Shown: one piece after another, positions 6,092-14,408 of the stretch
Numbering within the stretch: the stretch's first letter is position 1
Layout: every line of letters starts with the position of its first letter
From: CAYJLW01 sp964370965
GTDB lineage: Bacteria > Actinomycetota > Acidimicrobiia > UBA2766
DNA length: 64,000 nt
Direction: 5' to 3'
NCBI GenBank assembly: GCA_964370965.1
Contig: CAYJLW010000010.1
Coordinates: 1 to 64,000 of the forward strand
Program-made: the position numbers and the translations under genes
Notes under the pieces: model-generated
The model's database searches: none
What the model was told of the DNA's origin: nothing
The model's input: only the letters and a program-made list of their open reading frames with translations

Positions 6092-8650
6092 TCAAGGGGG
6101 GAGCGAGCTCTCCCCCTGATCGCGGAGCGGTTCCACGCGGTAGGCGGCATCGGAGACGTTGACGTCGAGAGGCAGGACCGCCACACCGCAGCGGCGGGCC
6201 TCGTGCACGAACAGCCGCCGCGGATACATGCCGGGATCGTGGGTGAGGACACCGGCGAGGAACGCTGCAGGCTCGTGCGTCTTCAGCCAGGCCGACTGGT
6301 ATGTGGTGACCGCGAACGCCGCCGCATGCGCCTTGCAGAAGCCGAAGGAGGCGAAGGAGCGCACCTGGCCCCAGACCGCGGCGGCCTCCGCCGGGGCGAT
6401 TCCCCGGGCAACCGCCCGGGCCTGAAGCCACTCGCCGATCTCGACGGTCTCGGGGTCGTCGGGGTCGCCGAGGCGACGGCGGACAGCGTCGGCTTCGGCC
6501 TCGCTCACCCCCCCGAGCGCGGCGATCGTCCGGATCACCTGCTCGTGGTACACGATGACGCCATGGGTCTCTGACAGGATCGCATCGAGCAGCGGAGACG
6601 CGCACTCGACGGGTGCCCCGTGGTGGCGCTCCACAAACGGGTTCACCATGTCGCTCTTCACGGGCCCGGGCCGGAACAGGGAGATGTCCACGATGAGATG
6701 GGGGAACTCGGTGGGCTGGAACTTGCCCAGCAGCTCCCGCTGGCCGGGACTCTCGATCTGGAAGCAGCCCAGGGTCCGCCCGGAACGGATGAGCTCGAAG
6801 GTGGCAGGGTCGTCCCGGGGGACGGCGTCGACGTCGACCGTCTCGCCCCGCACCCGGGCGACCTCCTCCAGGGCGTGGGCGATCGCCGACTGCATGCGCA
6901 CCCCGAGCACATCGAGCTTGACGAGACCTAGTGCCTCGACGTCGTCCTTGTCGAACTGGGCCATGGGCAGACCTGACGGTGCCCGCTGCAGGGGGACGAG
7001 GTCGCGGAAGTCGTCCGGGCCGATGAGGACCCCGCTGGCGTGCATGGCCAGGTAGCGGGGGAACCCGTCGACCACGGCGCAGCGGGCGAAGAGATCCCGG
7101 ACGTGGGGGGCGTCGAGGCGCACCCCCGCGAGCTCGGGCAGTGCCGCGACGGTCTCCTCGATCGCTCCCGCCGACCCGAAGAGCGGGAACTGGCGGGCGA
7201 TGGTGTCGACCTCGACCTCGGGCAGACCGAGGGCCCGACCCACCCCCCGGATCGCTCCCCGCACCCGGTAGGTGGCGACGGCGGCGACCATCGACGTGCG
7301 CTCGGCGCCGTAGCTCCGGGCGATCCACGCCAGGATGTCGTCGCGGCGAGCGGACTCGACGTCGACGTCGACGTCGGGCAACTCGCTGCGATACTCGTTC
7401 AGGAAACGGGCGAAGCTGAGGTCGTGATGCACGGGGTCGACGTCGGAGATCCCCAGCAAGTGGGTGACGAGGCTGCCGGCGGCCGAACCCCGACAGGCGC
7501 AGCGCACCCCCATGGCTTTGATGCCGGCGACGATCTCGGCGACGAGGAGGAAGTAGCCGCAGAAGCCGAGCCGGCGGATGACAGCCATCTCCCCGTCGAG
7601 ACGGGCCCGCACCCCGGCACCGGCGCCGGGCATGCGCCGGGCGAGGCCTTCCTCACAGGCCTGCTCCAGCGCCACCGCCGGCGGGACGCCGCCACTGGTG
7701 CGCACGGGCGGAAGCCGGAACGGCCCCGTTGCCGGCGGCGGCCCCCCCCCGAGGCGATAGGGGGCATCGTGGCGGATGGTGGGAACGTAGCGGCACTGCT
7801 CGGCGAGCGTCAGGCTGGCGTCACAGACCCACTCGGCACCGGCGAAGCGACGGCGCATCTCCTGCGGGGAGCACAACTCGCGGCGAGCTCCGCCCCGTCG
7901 GGCGGCCACGGCCGTGAGCGGTGCCAGTTCCCGCATGGCGAGGAGGAGGTCGTGCACCTCGGCGTCCTCCGGCTGGAGGTAGCAGGCGTCGTTGGTCGCC
8001 ACGACCCGCACCCCGAGACGGCGACCGAGCGCGAGCACCCGGTCGACACGCGTGGCGCTGTCGGGAAGGAGATGGTGGTGCACCTCGAGGCTGTAGTTCT
8101 CCCAGCCGCAGACCTCGACGAAGCGGCGCACCGTGGCCGTCGCCCGTTCGACGTCGCGCAACCCGAGCCAGCGGCCCACCTCGCCCCGCTCACATCCGGA
8201 CAGCACGAGAAGACCCTCGGCGTGGCGGCAGAACGCCTCCCAGGAAACCCCCAGCGAGGGGGCTCCGCCCCTCTCGTCGAGATGCATCTCGCTGAGGAGA
8301 CGACAGAGGTTGGCGTAGCCGGTGGCGCTCTGCACGAGGAGGACCGTGTGGCATCCCCGCCGCAACTCGGGCGTGCTGCGGCGATCGGGGGGAAGGGAGG
8401 CGCCCTCGGCCTCGGCGGGGTCGGGCACACCCGCCGGCGGGGCGATGGGCACCTCGGCGCCGAGTATCGGCCGCACCCCGGCGCCGTGGCAGGCCCGCAG
8501 GAACCGGACCATCCCCGCCAGACCGAGGTGGTCGGTGAGCGCCACCGCAGGCATACCCAGAGCGCCGGCCGCGCTCGCCAGAGCCTCGGGCCGGATGGCG
8601 CCGTAACGGAACGAGAAGGACGAGTGCACATGGAGATGGACGAACGACAT
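6092..8650 (-). CDS. dnaE2: N-terminal part of error-prone DNA polymerase DnaE2 (PHP + catalytic core), separate gene
   Basis: This 852-aa protein is the catalytic part of a C-family DNA polymerase of the DnaE2/ImuC type. The PHP domain starts at once with FVHLHVHSSFSF (His5, His7, His9). The palm carries LPDVDVDVES (about residues 423-431) and KLDVLG (about 577), supplying the three catalytic aspartates. The fingers end with SFGFCKAHAAAFAVTTYQSAW and VLPLDVNVSDAAYRVE, and the reading frame then stops. Normal DnaE2 proteins of about 1050-1150 aa continue with HhH and OB-fold domains, which here are a separate gene at 3537-4433. The ATG at 8650 is 36 bases from a perfect LexA box. The sequence looks intact, with no frameshift or missing motif in the part present. 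Confidence 0.93.
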   Translation of the reverse strand: MSFVHLHVHSSFSFRYGAIRPEALASAAGALGMPAVALTDHLGLAGMVRFLRACHGAGVRPILGAEVPIAPPAGVPDPAEAEGASLPPDRRSTPELRRGCHTVLLVQSATGYANLCRLLSEMHLDERGGAPSLGVSWEAFCRHAEGLLVLSGCERGEVGRWLGLRDVERATATVRRFVEVCGWENYSLEVHHHLLPDSATRVDRVLALGRRLGVRVVATNDACYLQPEDAEVHDLLLAMRELAPLTAVAARRGGARRELCSPQEMRRRFAGAEWVCDASLTLAEQCRYVPTIRHDAPYRLGGGPPPATGPFRLPPVRTSGGVPPAVALEQACEEGLARRMPGAGAGVRARLDGEMAVIRRLGFCGYFLLVAEIVAGIKAMGVRCACRGSAAGSLVTHLLGISDVDPVHHDLSFARFLNEYRSELPDVDVDVESARRDDILAWIARSYGAERTSMVAAVATYRVRGAIRGVGRALGLPEVEVDTIARQFPLFGSAGAIEETVAALPELAGVRLDAPHVRDLFARCAVVDGFPRYLAMHASGVLIGPDDFRDLVPLQRAPSGLPMAQFDKDDVEALGLVKLDVLGVRMQSAIAHALEEVARVRGETVDVDAVPRDDPATFELIRSGRTLGCFQIESPGQRELLGKFQPTEFPHLIVDISLFRPGPVKSDMVNPFVERHHGAPVECASPLLDAILSETHGVIVYHEQVIRTIAALGGVSEAEADAVRRRLGDPDDPETVEIGEWLQARAVARGIAPAEAAAVWGQVRSFASFGFCKAHAAAFAVTTYQSAWLKTHEPAAFLAGVLTHDPGMYPRRLFVHEARRCGVAVLPLDVNVSDAAYRVEPLRDQGESSLPP

Positions 8651-8686
8651 GGCGAACACGAGTAGAGACGGGGAAGTTCTAGGGGC

Positions 8687-8702
8687 TCGAACACTTGTTC
8701 GA
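8687..8702 (-). promoter_or_regulatory. LexA (SOS) box of dnaE2 N-part
   Basis: TCGAACACTTGTTCGA is a LexA operator with 6-bp perfect arms, centred about 45 bases upstream of the dnaE2 N-part start. It has the same CGAAC-N4-GTTCG core as the box at 4427-4440. Confidence 0.9.
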
Positions 8703-8841
8703 GTGCAGACTGACACGCTAACGCCCCGGCCCCCCGCCGTCAAGAGGTCGCGCCAACAGCGTGAGGAAGCCCATGTCGTCGCCTCCCGCGGGCCGGGCGG
8801 AGACGAGAAGAGAGCGCGGGCGGGGCCTCGACGCGTCGGTC

Positions 8842-10302
8842 TCAGACGGGCGCGTAGGCCGTGTCCCACCAGGGCCGGTCACCGGCGAAGGGAGGTGTCC
8901 CGGTGTGCAGGGCCATGCCCCGGTACCTGGCCCCGTAGCGACGCGCCAGCTCGGCGTGGGCGGCACGCAGCTCCGTCGCCTCGGCGGCGGTGACGTTGCG
9001 TTCGGGGTAGGTGATCACGCCGGCCTCGCTGACCACGAAGGGCAGGCCGGGCTTGTAGCGGTCCCATCGAGCCACCAACTCCTCCACACGGTTCACGATG
9101 TGGGACGCCTTCGGGGAGGGCTCGTTCATGTACGCGTGCAACTCCAGCGTCTCGACCTGGGGAGCGAGAGCGGCCACCCAGTCCTCGAAGACGAGGTTGC
9201 TCGCCACCTTGGAGCGGCCCCCGGTCTTGCGGGCGAGCACGTCCTTGACGATGCCGTAGAGCTCCGCCATCTTCGCCGTCCCGCCTGTCCAGTAGCCGTT
9301 GTCGAGGCCGTACGTGGACCAGTTGACCCAGGGCGTGAGGTAGTTGGGCTGGGCGCCCCCGAGGGTGAAGCGCAGGTCCGGCTCGTTCCAGGGCGCCACC
9401 GAGATCTGCTCCGCCGGCACGTACACGAGGGCGGCGTCGAGGAGGTCTTCGAGGAAGGGCCGGTAGGAGTCGCTCGGGTCCTTGAACCAGAGCCGCATGC
9501 TGTCAGCCGCCCAGGCGTCCTTGACGAGCCCGCCGTTCGGGCACCAGCCGAACAGGGGCGCCGCCGACGTCCCGGCCCAGCACTGCCCGTGCACAAAGAG
9601 AGTGATGACGAGTGGGGCGCCGATGTCACGGATCTTCCGGAAGAAGGGGGCGTAGGCGGACCAGTCGACACGGGCCCGGCCGTTGGGCATGTAGCGGTCG
9701 ATCGACACGAGCCAGCGCACGACCCCCGGGCGGGCCGTGTCGAGCTTGGGGACCACAGACAGGTCGTGAGCGGGATCGGCGTTCATGTCGTATATCGCCC
9801 AGCCGGTGGGAGCGGTGTCCGGCCCCGAGGGCGGGGGGGGCGGGGGCGGGGGCGACGACATCGTGCCCGCCGCGACCGTGACCGTGGTCGAAGACGACAC
9901 CGCCTCCCCGCGGTTGTCCGTGACGGTAAGGCTCACGGAGTATGCGCCCGGGACGTTGAAGAAGTGCGCCGCGGTGGCGCCCGACGCCATGGTGCCGTCG
10001 CCGAAGGCCCAGGCGTACGTGAGCACGTACCCGTCCGGGTCCCGCGACCCGGAGGCGTCGAAGCGGACCTGCAGGGGGGCGATCCCGCTCGTGGCGGAAG
10101 CGGTGAACACCGCCGAGGGCTCCCGGTTGGGGCGACTCGTGGGCCGGGAGGCGAGGTGGGCCTCACCGGGAGCGGCGACGACGGTCATGCCGGCGGCGAA
10201 GACGGTCGCCACCACGGCCAGGGCCACGAGGGCCCGGCCGGAGCGCCGGCGATGCGCGCGGCGCGCGAGGTGTCGGTCTGTGACGTAGGGGTGCGACGGC
10301 AT
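8842..10302 (-). CDS. secreted PKD-domain protein with glycoside-hydrolase-like (clan A) catalytic domain
   Basis: This 486-aa protein is predicted to be exported and to act on a polysaccharide. A basic N-terminus and a hydrophobic stretch (ALVALAVVATVFAAGMTVVAA) form a signal peptide or membrane anchor. A PKD domain follows (about residues 62-145, with FDASGSRDPDGYVLTYAWAF), then a run of eight prolines as a linker. The C-terminal barrel resembles GH-A glycosidases: VAPWNEPDLRF gives the NEP acid/base motif (about residue 304) and FVVSEAGV the likely nucleophile (about residue 424). The substrate and GH family number are not evident. The ATG at 10302 is preceded by GGGGAA. It probably forms its own unit after the rhodanese gene. 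Confidence 0.78.
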   Translation of the reverse strand: MPSHPYVTDRHLARRAHRRRSGRALVALAVVATVFAAGMTVVAAPGEAHLASRPTSRPNREPSAVFTASATSGIAPLQVRFDASGSRDPDGYVLTYAWAFGDGTMASGATAAHFFNVPGAYSVSLTVTDNRGEAVSSSTTVTVAAGTMSSPPPPPPPPSGPDTAPTGWAIYDMNADPAHDLSVVPKLDTARPGVVRWLVSIDRYMPNGRARVDWSAYAPFFRKIRDIGAPLVITLFVHGQCWAGTSAAPLFGWCPNGGLVKDAWAADSMRLWFKDPSDSYRPFLEDLLDAALVYVPAEQISVAPWNEPDLRFTLGGAQPNYLTPWVNWSTYGLDNGYWTGGTAKMAELYGIVKDVLARKTGGRSKVASNLVFEDWVAALAPQVETLELHAYMNEPSPKASHIVNRVEELVARWDRYKPGLPFVVSEAGVITYPERNVTAAEATELRAAHAELARRYGARYRGMALHTGTPPFAGDRPWWDTAYAPV

Positions 10303-10325
10303 TTCCCCGTTCTTCGACCGTCACC

Positions 10326-10349
10326 GCCCCCGAACTTGATCAAGGGGGC
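10326..10349. terminator. hairpin between rhodanese and PKD-glycosidase genes
   Basis: GCCCCC and GGGGGC arms flank a palindromic CTTGATCAAG-like centre. The element lies 64 bases past the rhodanese stop and 24 bases before the glycosidase start on the minus strand, so it may end one transcript or structure the next leader. There is no T tract. Confidence 0.35.
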
Positions 10350-10412
10350 CTCAACAGCAAGATAACCGAGCAGATCGGGCAAAACGGGCCAATCAGGACA
10401 GGATCCCGGCAC

Positions 10413-10811
10413 CTACACGACGATGCCCGCGCTGCCGTCGTCGCGCGTCACGCAAAAGCCTGCGGACTCCCATGCGAGCATGCCCCCCGTGACATTGACG
10501 GCTTCGGTGCCCGCCTCCAGGAGCAGGGCCGTGGCCTTCGCGGAACGCGCGCCCACCCGGCAGACGACGACGTACGCCGCGTCGCGAGCAAGCTCACCCC
10601 GGCGGCTCGTGAACTCGCTCAGGGGGAGATGCCGTGCCCCGGGGGCGTGCCCGGCGTCCCACTCGTGGCGCTCACGCACGTCGAGCAGCACATGGCCGAC
10701 TCCGACGCGCTCCACGGCCTCGGCGACGTCGACCTCCGGGACGGGTGGCCGCCCTCCTGGATCGACCACCGCCGTCTCAGTCCCCCTGGGCGCCGGAGCC
10801 GGCCCGGTCAC
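10413..10811 (-). CDS. rhodanese-like domain protein
   Basis: This 132-aa single-domain rhodanese is probably a cytoplasmic sulfur carrier or transferase. The core reads HVLLDVRERHEWDAGHAPGA, followed by the active-site loop CRVGARSAK with its cysteine at about residue 84, and a closing NVTGGMLAWESAG typical of GlpE/PspE-like rhodaneses. The ATG at 10811 overlaps the end of acs by 35 bases; a GTG at 10769 just after the acs stop is a reasonable alternative start. Close linkage to acs suggests cotranscription. The sulfur acceptor is unknown. Confidence 0.88.
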   Translation of the reverse strand: MTGPAPAPRGTETAVVDPGGRPPVPEVDVAEAVERVGVGHVLLDVRERHEWDAGHAPGARHLPLSEFTSRRGELARDAAYVVVCRVGARSAKATALLLEAGTEAVNVTGGMLAWESAGFCVTRDDGSAGIVV

Positions 10812-12738
10812 GGATCTCGGTCACGACGTCCACGTTGGCGAGCGTGGTGACGTCGCCCAGCTTGCGGTTCTCGGAGATGTCCCGCAGAAGGCGGCGCATG
10901 ATCTTGCCCGAGCGGGTCTTCGGGAGGTCGTCGGTGAACACGATCGATTTCGGCTTCGCGATCGGGCCGATCTTCCCGGCAACGTGGCGGCGAAGCTCGT
11001 CGAGGAGAGCGCCGTCGCCCTCGACACCCCCCCGCAGAGTGACGAAGGCGGCGATCGCCTGGCCGGTGTGGTCGTCAGCCCGGCCCACCACGGCCGCCTC
11101 GGCCACGGCGTGGTGATCGACGAGGGCGGACTCGACCTCGGTGGTGGAGATGCGGTGCCCCGAGACGTTCATGACGTCGTCGACGCGGCCCAAGAGCCAG
11201 AAGTAGCCCTCCTCGTCTCGCTTGGCGCCGTCGCCGGCGAAGTACATCCCCGGGAAGCGGCTCCAGTAGGTCTCCTGGTACCGCTCCGGGTCGCCGTAGA
11301 TGCCGCGCAGCATCGCCGGCCACGGCTTCTTGAGAACGAGGTAGCCGCCGCCACCCAGAGGCACGGGCCTGCCCTCGTCGTCGACGACGTCGGCGTCCAC
11401 ACCCGGGAAGGGAAATGTCGCGGAGCCCGGCTTCAGCGTGGTGAGCCCCGGGAGGGGCGTGATCAGGATCATGCCCGTCTCGGTCTGCCACCAGGTGTCC
11501 ACGACAGGCGTGCGCCCGCCCCCGATCGTGTCCCGGTACCACGTCCAGGCCTCGGGGTTGATGGGCTCACCCACGGAACCGAGGAGCCGCAGGGACGAGA
11601 GGTCGTGGCGGCCCGGGAAGTCGTCGCCCCACCGCATGAACGTGCGGATCGCCGTGGGCGCGCAGTACAGGATGCTCACTTTGTAGCGCTCGATGACGTC
11701 CCACCAACGGTCCTTGTCCGGGTGGTCGGGGGTGCCCTCGTACATGACGCTCGTGGCGCCGTTCGCCAGCGGGCCGTAGACGATGTAGCTGTGGCCGGTC
11801 ACCCATCCCACGTCCGCGGCGCACCAGAAGACGTCGTCGTCCTTCAGGTCGAAGATCATGCGGTGGGTGACGGCCGTACCCACCATGTAGCCCCCGGTCG
11901 TGTGCAGGATGCCCTTGGGCTTGGCGGTGGTCCCGGACGTGTAGAGGAGATACGCCATGTGCTCGCTGTCGAGAGGAACGGCCGGGCACTCCGGGCTCTG
12001 GCGCTCGACGACGTCGTGCCACCACACGTCGCGCTCGTCGTCCCAGGCGACGTCCTGGCCGGTGCGGCGCACGACGAGGACCCGTTCGACGGTCTCGGTG
12101 GCCGAGACCGCCTCGTCGGCAGCGGGCTTCAGGCCCATGACCTGGCCCCGGCGCCAACCCCCGTCGGCGGTGACGAGAGCCTTGGCCCCGGAGTCGTGGA
12201 TCCTGTCCGCGAGCGCCTCGGCGGAGAAGCCGCCGAAGACCACGGTGTGCGGGGCGCCGATCCGGGCACAGGCGAGCATGGCCACGACGATCTCGGGGAT
12301 CATCGGCATGTAGATCGCCACCCGGTCACCCGTCGCGACACCGAGTTCCTTGAGGGCGTTGGCCGCCCGGCACACCTCGGCATGCAGTTCGGCATAGGTG
12401 ATCGTGCGGGTGTCGCCGGGCTCACCCTCCCAGTGGTATGCGACCCGCTCGCCCAGACCCGCCTCGACGTGACGGTCGAGGCAGTTGTAGGCGAGGTTCG
12501 TCTTGCCCCCCACGAACCACTTAGCGAAAGGGATGTCCCACTCGAGCACGGCGTCCCAGGGTTCGAACCAGTGGAAGCCCTCCGCCTCGCGGCCCCAGAA
12601 GCCCTCGAGGTCCTCTCGCGCCTCCTCGTAGACGTCGCCGCCACGCACGTTGGCCTGCGCCGCGAACGCAGGGGGTGGCGGGAACCTACGCCCCTCCTCA
12701 AAGAGGTTCTCGATCGCCTCGTGGGCCTCGTCTGGCAT
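10777..12738 (-). CDS. acs: acetyl-CoA synthetase (AMP-forming)
   Basis: This 653-aa adenylate-forming enzyme activates acetate to acetyl-CoA through acetyl-AMP. It carries the P-loop YTSGTTAKPKGILHTTGGY, the acetate-pocket and adenylate motif WWQTETGM, the hinge region VDDVMNVSGHRIST and the C-terminal PKTRSGKIMRR, whose lysine is the residue acetylated for control in Acs proteins. The length matches the family. Of several in-frame starts, the ATG at 12738 has a strong AGGGGGAG four bases upstream; an ATG at 12777 would add 13 residues. The downstream rhodanese gene overlaps its 3' end. Confidence 0.96.
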   Translation of the reverse strand: MPDEAHEAIENLFEEGRRFPPPPAFAAQANVRGGDVYEEAREDLEGFWGREAEGFHWFEPWDAVLEWDIPFAKWFVGGKTNLAYNCLDRHVEAGLGERVAYHWEGEPGDTRTITYAELHAEVCRAANALKELGVATGDRVAIYMPMIPEIVVAMLACARIGAPHTVVFGGFSAEALADRIHDSGAKALVTADGGWRRGQVMGLKPAADEAVSATETVERVLVVRRTGQDVAWDDERDVWWHDVVERQSPECPAVPLDSEHMAYLLYTSGTTAKPKGILHTTGGYMVGTAVTHRMIFDLKDDDVFWCAADVGWVTGHSYIVYGPLANGATSVMYEGTPDHPDKDRWWDVIERYKVSILYCAPTAIRTFMRWGDDFPGRHDLSSLRLLGSVGEPINPEAWTWYRDTIGGGRTPVVDTWWQTETGMILITPLPGLTTLKPGSATFPFPGVDADVVDDEGRPVPLGGGGYLVLKKPWPAMLRGIYGDPERYQETYWSRFPGMYFAGDGAKRDEEGYFWLLGRVDDVMNVSGHRISTTEVESALVDHHAVAEAAVVGRADDHTGQAIAAFVTLRGGVEGDGALLDELRRHVAGKIGPIAKPKSIVFTDDLPKTRSGKIMRRLLRDISENRKLGDVTTLANVDVVTEIRDRAGSGAQGD

Positions 12739-12803
12739 CTGCTCCCCCTGAACCGGCGGCGGCGTCTTGGCGGGCATTCTCGCGCGTGGGGCATCATGGA
12801 TGC

Positions 12804-13154
12804 GTGCCTGACGACCTCTCCGCCGCTCGTCCTGACCCCGGACCCGCCGCTTCCCCTCGCGAACGGCGCCATCCGCTGCCCCCCTCGCTGCGCGCCGGGG
12901 TGTTCGCGGGCGTCCTCGCCGGGGCCGTCCTGGGGTTCCTGATCGCCTACAGCGTGGCACGCCTCACCTGCGGCGTCCGCCTCTGCACAGGCCTGAAGCC
13001 TGTTCTGTGGGGACTGGGAGGCGCCGTCGTCGGCCTCCTGGGCACAGCAGTCGTCGCCGTCCTCGTGGCCCGCTCTTTCGGGGAGTGGTGGATGTTGCGC
13101 GAGGATCGCCGGGGGGCCGATCGTGACGACCCGGCATCTCCGGGTGACGAATGA
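12804..13154 (+). CDS. small two-helix membrane protein
   Basis: This 116-aa protein of unknown function is divergent from acs. After a proline- and arginine-rich cytoplasmic N-terminus it has two hydrophobic helices (VFAGVLAGAVLGFLIAYSV and VLWGLGGAVVGLLGTAVVAV) joined by a short loop with two cysteines (CGVRLC), then a charged tail. I chose the GTG at 12804 because the sequence upstream belongs to the acs 5' region. Its stop overlaps the start of the next membrane protein as ATGA, so the two are translationally coupled and may form a complex. Confidence 0.6.
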   Translation: MPDDLSAARPDPGPAASPRERRHPLPPSLRAGVFAGVLAGAVLGFLIAYSVARLTCGVRLCTGLKPVLWGLGGAVVGLLGTAVVAVLVARSFGEWWMLREDRRGADRDDPASPGDE

Positions 13155-13546
13155 ACCCCGACACGCCAGATCCCGCCGCCGCCGCCCGGGACGCGGGGAC
13201 GCGCCCGGCGCCCACGGACGAGGCCGATCTGCGCCGACAGGCACGGGCCTGGACCGAAGCCGTGCGCCGCGAACGCCGTGACCGGGCAGCCCGGATATCC
13301 CGCTTCGCCACCTTGTCCCTGCTCACCGGCGCGGCCGTGCTGGGCGGGCTCCTCGTGGCATGGGTGCTCGGCCTCCTGCGCAGCGCCGACACGGCGTTCC
13401 TCGTCGCCATCCTCGCAGGGGGCACGTTCCTCGTGGGCGGATCCCTCTCCGGGATGCTGGCCTGGGCGGCCGCCACCTCCCTCGCCGACCCTCCTGACGA
13501 CGAGGACGGCGACCGGCCGCCAGCCGCTGACCTGGACCCGGACTGA
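13151..13546 (+). CDS. small two-helix membrane protein
   Basis: This 131-aa unknown protein has a charged, probably helical N-terminus (DLRRQARAWTEAVRRERRDR), two hydrophobic helices (LSLLTGAAVLGGLLVAWVLG and AFLVAILAGGTFLVGGSLSG) and an acidic tail. The architecture parallels the upstream gene, with which it overlaps by ATGA. I recognise no family. The pair sits between acs and the toxin-antitoxin genes. Confidence 0.7.
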   Translation: MNPDTPDPAAAARDAGTRPAPTDEADLRRQARAWTEAVRRERRDRAARISRFATLSLLTGAAVLGGLLVAWVLGLLRSADTAFLVAILAGGTFLVGGSLSGMLAWAAATSLADPPDDEDGDRPPAADLDPD

Positions 13547-13636
13547 CCGCCGACGAGGTCGAGGAGTCCCGCGGCCAGGGCGATGCCGTGGCGTCGACGG
13601 CTGTACAGGGAGGCTGTGGATGTCGCTGCGGGTCTC

Positions 13637-13642
13637 TACACT
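13637..13642 (+). promoter_or_regulatory. -10 box TACACT of the vapBC operon
   Basis: TACACT ends six bases before the antitoxin ATG at 13649, the leaderless spacing seen elsewhere in the window. The identical hexamer and spacing precede lon. Confidence 0.5.
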
Positions 13643-13648
13643 TGGCTC

Positions 13649-13882
13649 ATGTCCGTGACCGTCGAACTCCCAGACGACATGCTGGCACGTCTGCAGGCCG
13701 AAGCCGCCCGCCGCGGGGTCAGCGTCGATGCGGTCATCACCGAGTTGGTCGCACAGCTCCCCGTAGACACACCCGCCCCGGCGAAACGGAACCTCGCGTT
13801 CATCGGGATGGGGGCATCGACCTCGGGGCGTCGTGCCCGTGATGCCGACGAGATGCTCGCCGAGGGATTCGGGCGCGACTGA
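13649..13882 (+). CDS. vapB: VapB-type antitoxin (ribbon-helix-helix)
   Basis: This 77-aa protein pairs with the PIN toxin that starts two bases after its stop. The N-terminus MSVTVELPDDMLARLQ followed by GVSVDAVITELV reads as a ribbon-helix-helix DNA-binding fold. The C-terminal half (FIGMGASTSGRRARDADEML) looks like the toxin-wrapping tail found in VapB antitoxins. The leaderless ATG at 13649 is favoured by the TACACT box. By analogy it would repress its own operon together with VapC. Confidence 0.88.
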   Translation: MSVTVELPDDMLARLQAEAARRGVSVDAVITELVAQLPVDTPAPAKRNLAFIGMGASTSGRRARDADEMLAEGFGRD

Positions 13883-13884
13883 GA

Positions 13885-14295
13885 GTGCTCATCGTTGACA
13901 CCGGCGTCCTGCTCGCAGCGGCTGACAACGCCGACCCCGACCACAAAGCCTGCGCCCAGCTTCTCGCCAAAGACGCCCGACCGCTTCTCACCACCCCGCT
14001 CGTGGTCGCCGAGACCGCCTATCTCATCGGCCGCCAGCTCGGGCCGAAGGCCGAAGCCCGGTTCTTCCGCTCTGTCGCCAACGGCGACATCATTGTCCAG
14101 CCCCTCACACCCGACGACGACCGTCGCATCGCCGATCTCATCGACCAATACCTTGACCTGCCCCTCGGAGGCACCGACGCAAGCGTCATCGCCCTCGCCG
14201 AGCGTCTCGACCAGACCCGGGTCGCCACGCTCGACCACCGCCACTTCGCGGTCGTGCGTCCCGCCCACCGCGACACCCTCGAACTCCTCCCGTGA
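13885..14295 (+). CDS. vapC: VapC-type toxin, PIN-domain ribonuclease
   Basis: This 136-aa PIN-domain protein is the toxin of the pair, an RNase of the VapC group that typically cleaves tRNA or rRNA. The acidic active site is complete: Asp5 (IVDTG), Glu43 (VAETAYLI), Asp98 (GGTDASVIALAE) and Asp117 (TLDHRHF). The GTG start at 13885 lies two bases after the vapB stop with a GAGA just ahead, consistent with coupling. The target RNA cannot be predicted. Confidence 0.92.
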   Translation: MLIVDTGVLLAAADNADPDHKACAQLLAKDARPLLTTPLVVAETAYLIGRQLGPKAEARFFRSVANGDIIVQPLTPDDDRRIADLIDQYLDLPLGGTDASVIALAERLDQTRVATLDHRHFAVVRPAHRDTLELLP

Positions 14296-14408
14296 ACGCC
14301 GCGTGGATGTCCCCCAGTCCAGTGGAGTTGGGCGCGGTGCCGGCTGTGGGTGGGGACGCCGAGGGCCGTGAGGCAGCGGAGGAATCCCTCCCCCGATGGG
14401 CTGATGGT

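Noticed and set aside
3537..8650. Split intein joining the two DnaE2 parts, as in cyanobacterial DnaE
   Set aside because: The end of the N-part (ESSLPP) and the start of the C-part (MFVPGGK) lack intein motifs and the required Cys/Ser/Thr and Asn junctions; the parts are simple domain-boundary ends.
10303..10412. Cyclic-di-GMP riboswitch in the leader of the secreted glycosidase
   Set aside because: None of the conserved GEMM core segments are present; only a hairpin is visible.
10423..12942. A long plus-strand open frame covering most of acs
   Set aside because: It is the antisense shadow of acs in GC-rich DNA. Its translation has no domain signature, while the minus strand has every Acs motif. 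Similar shadows oppose the liv genes, lon and the binding proteins.
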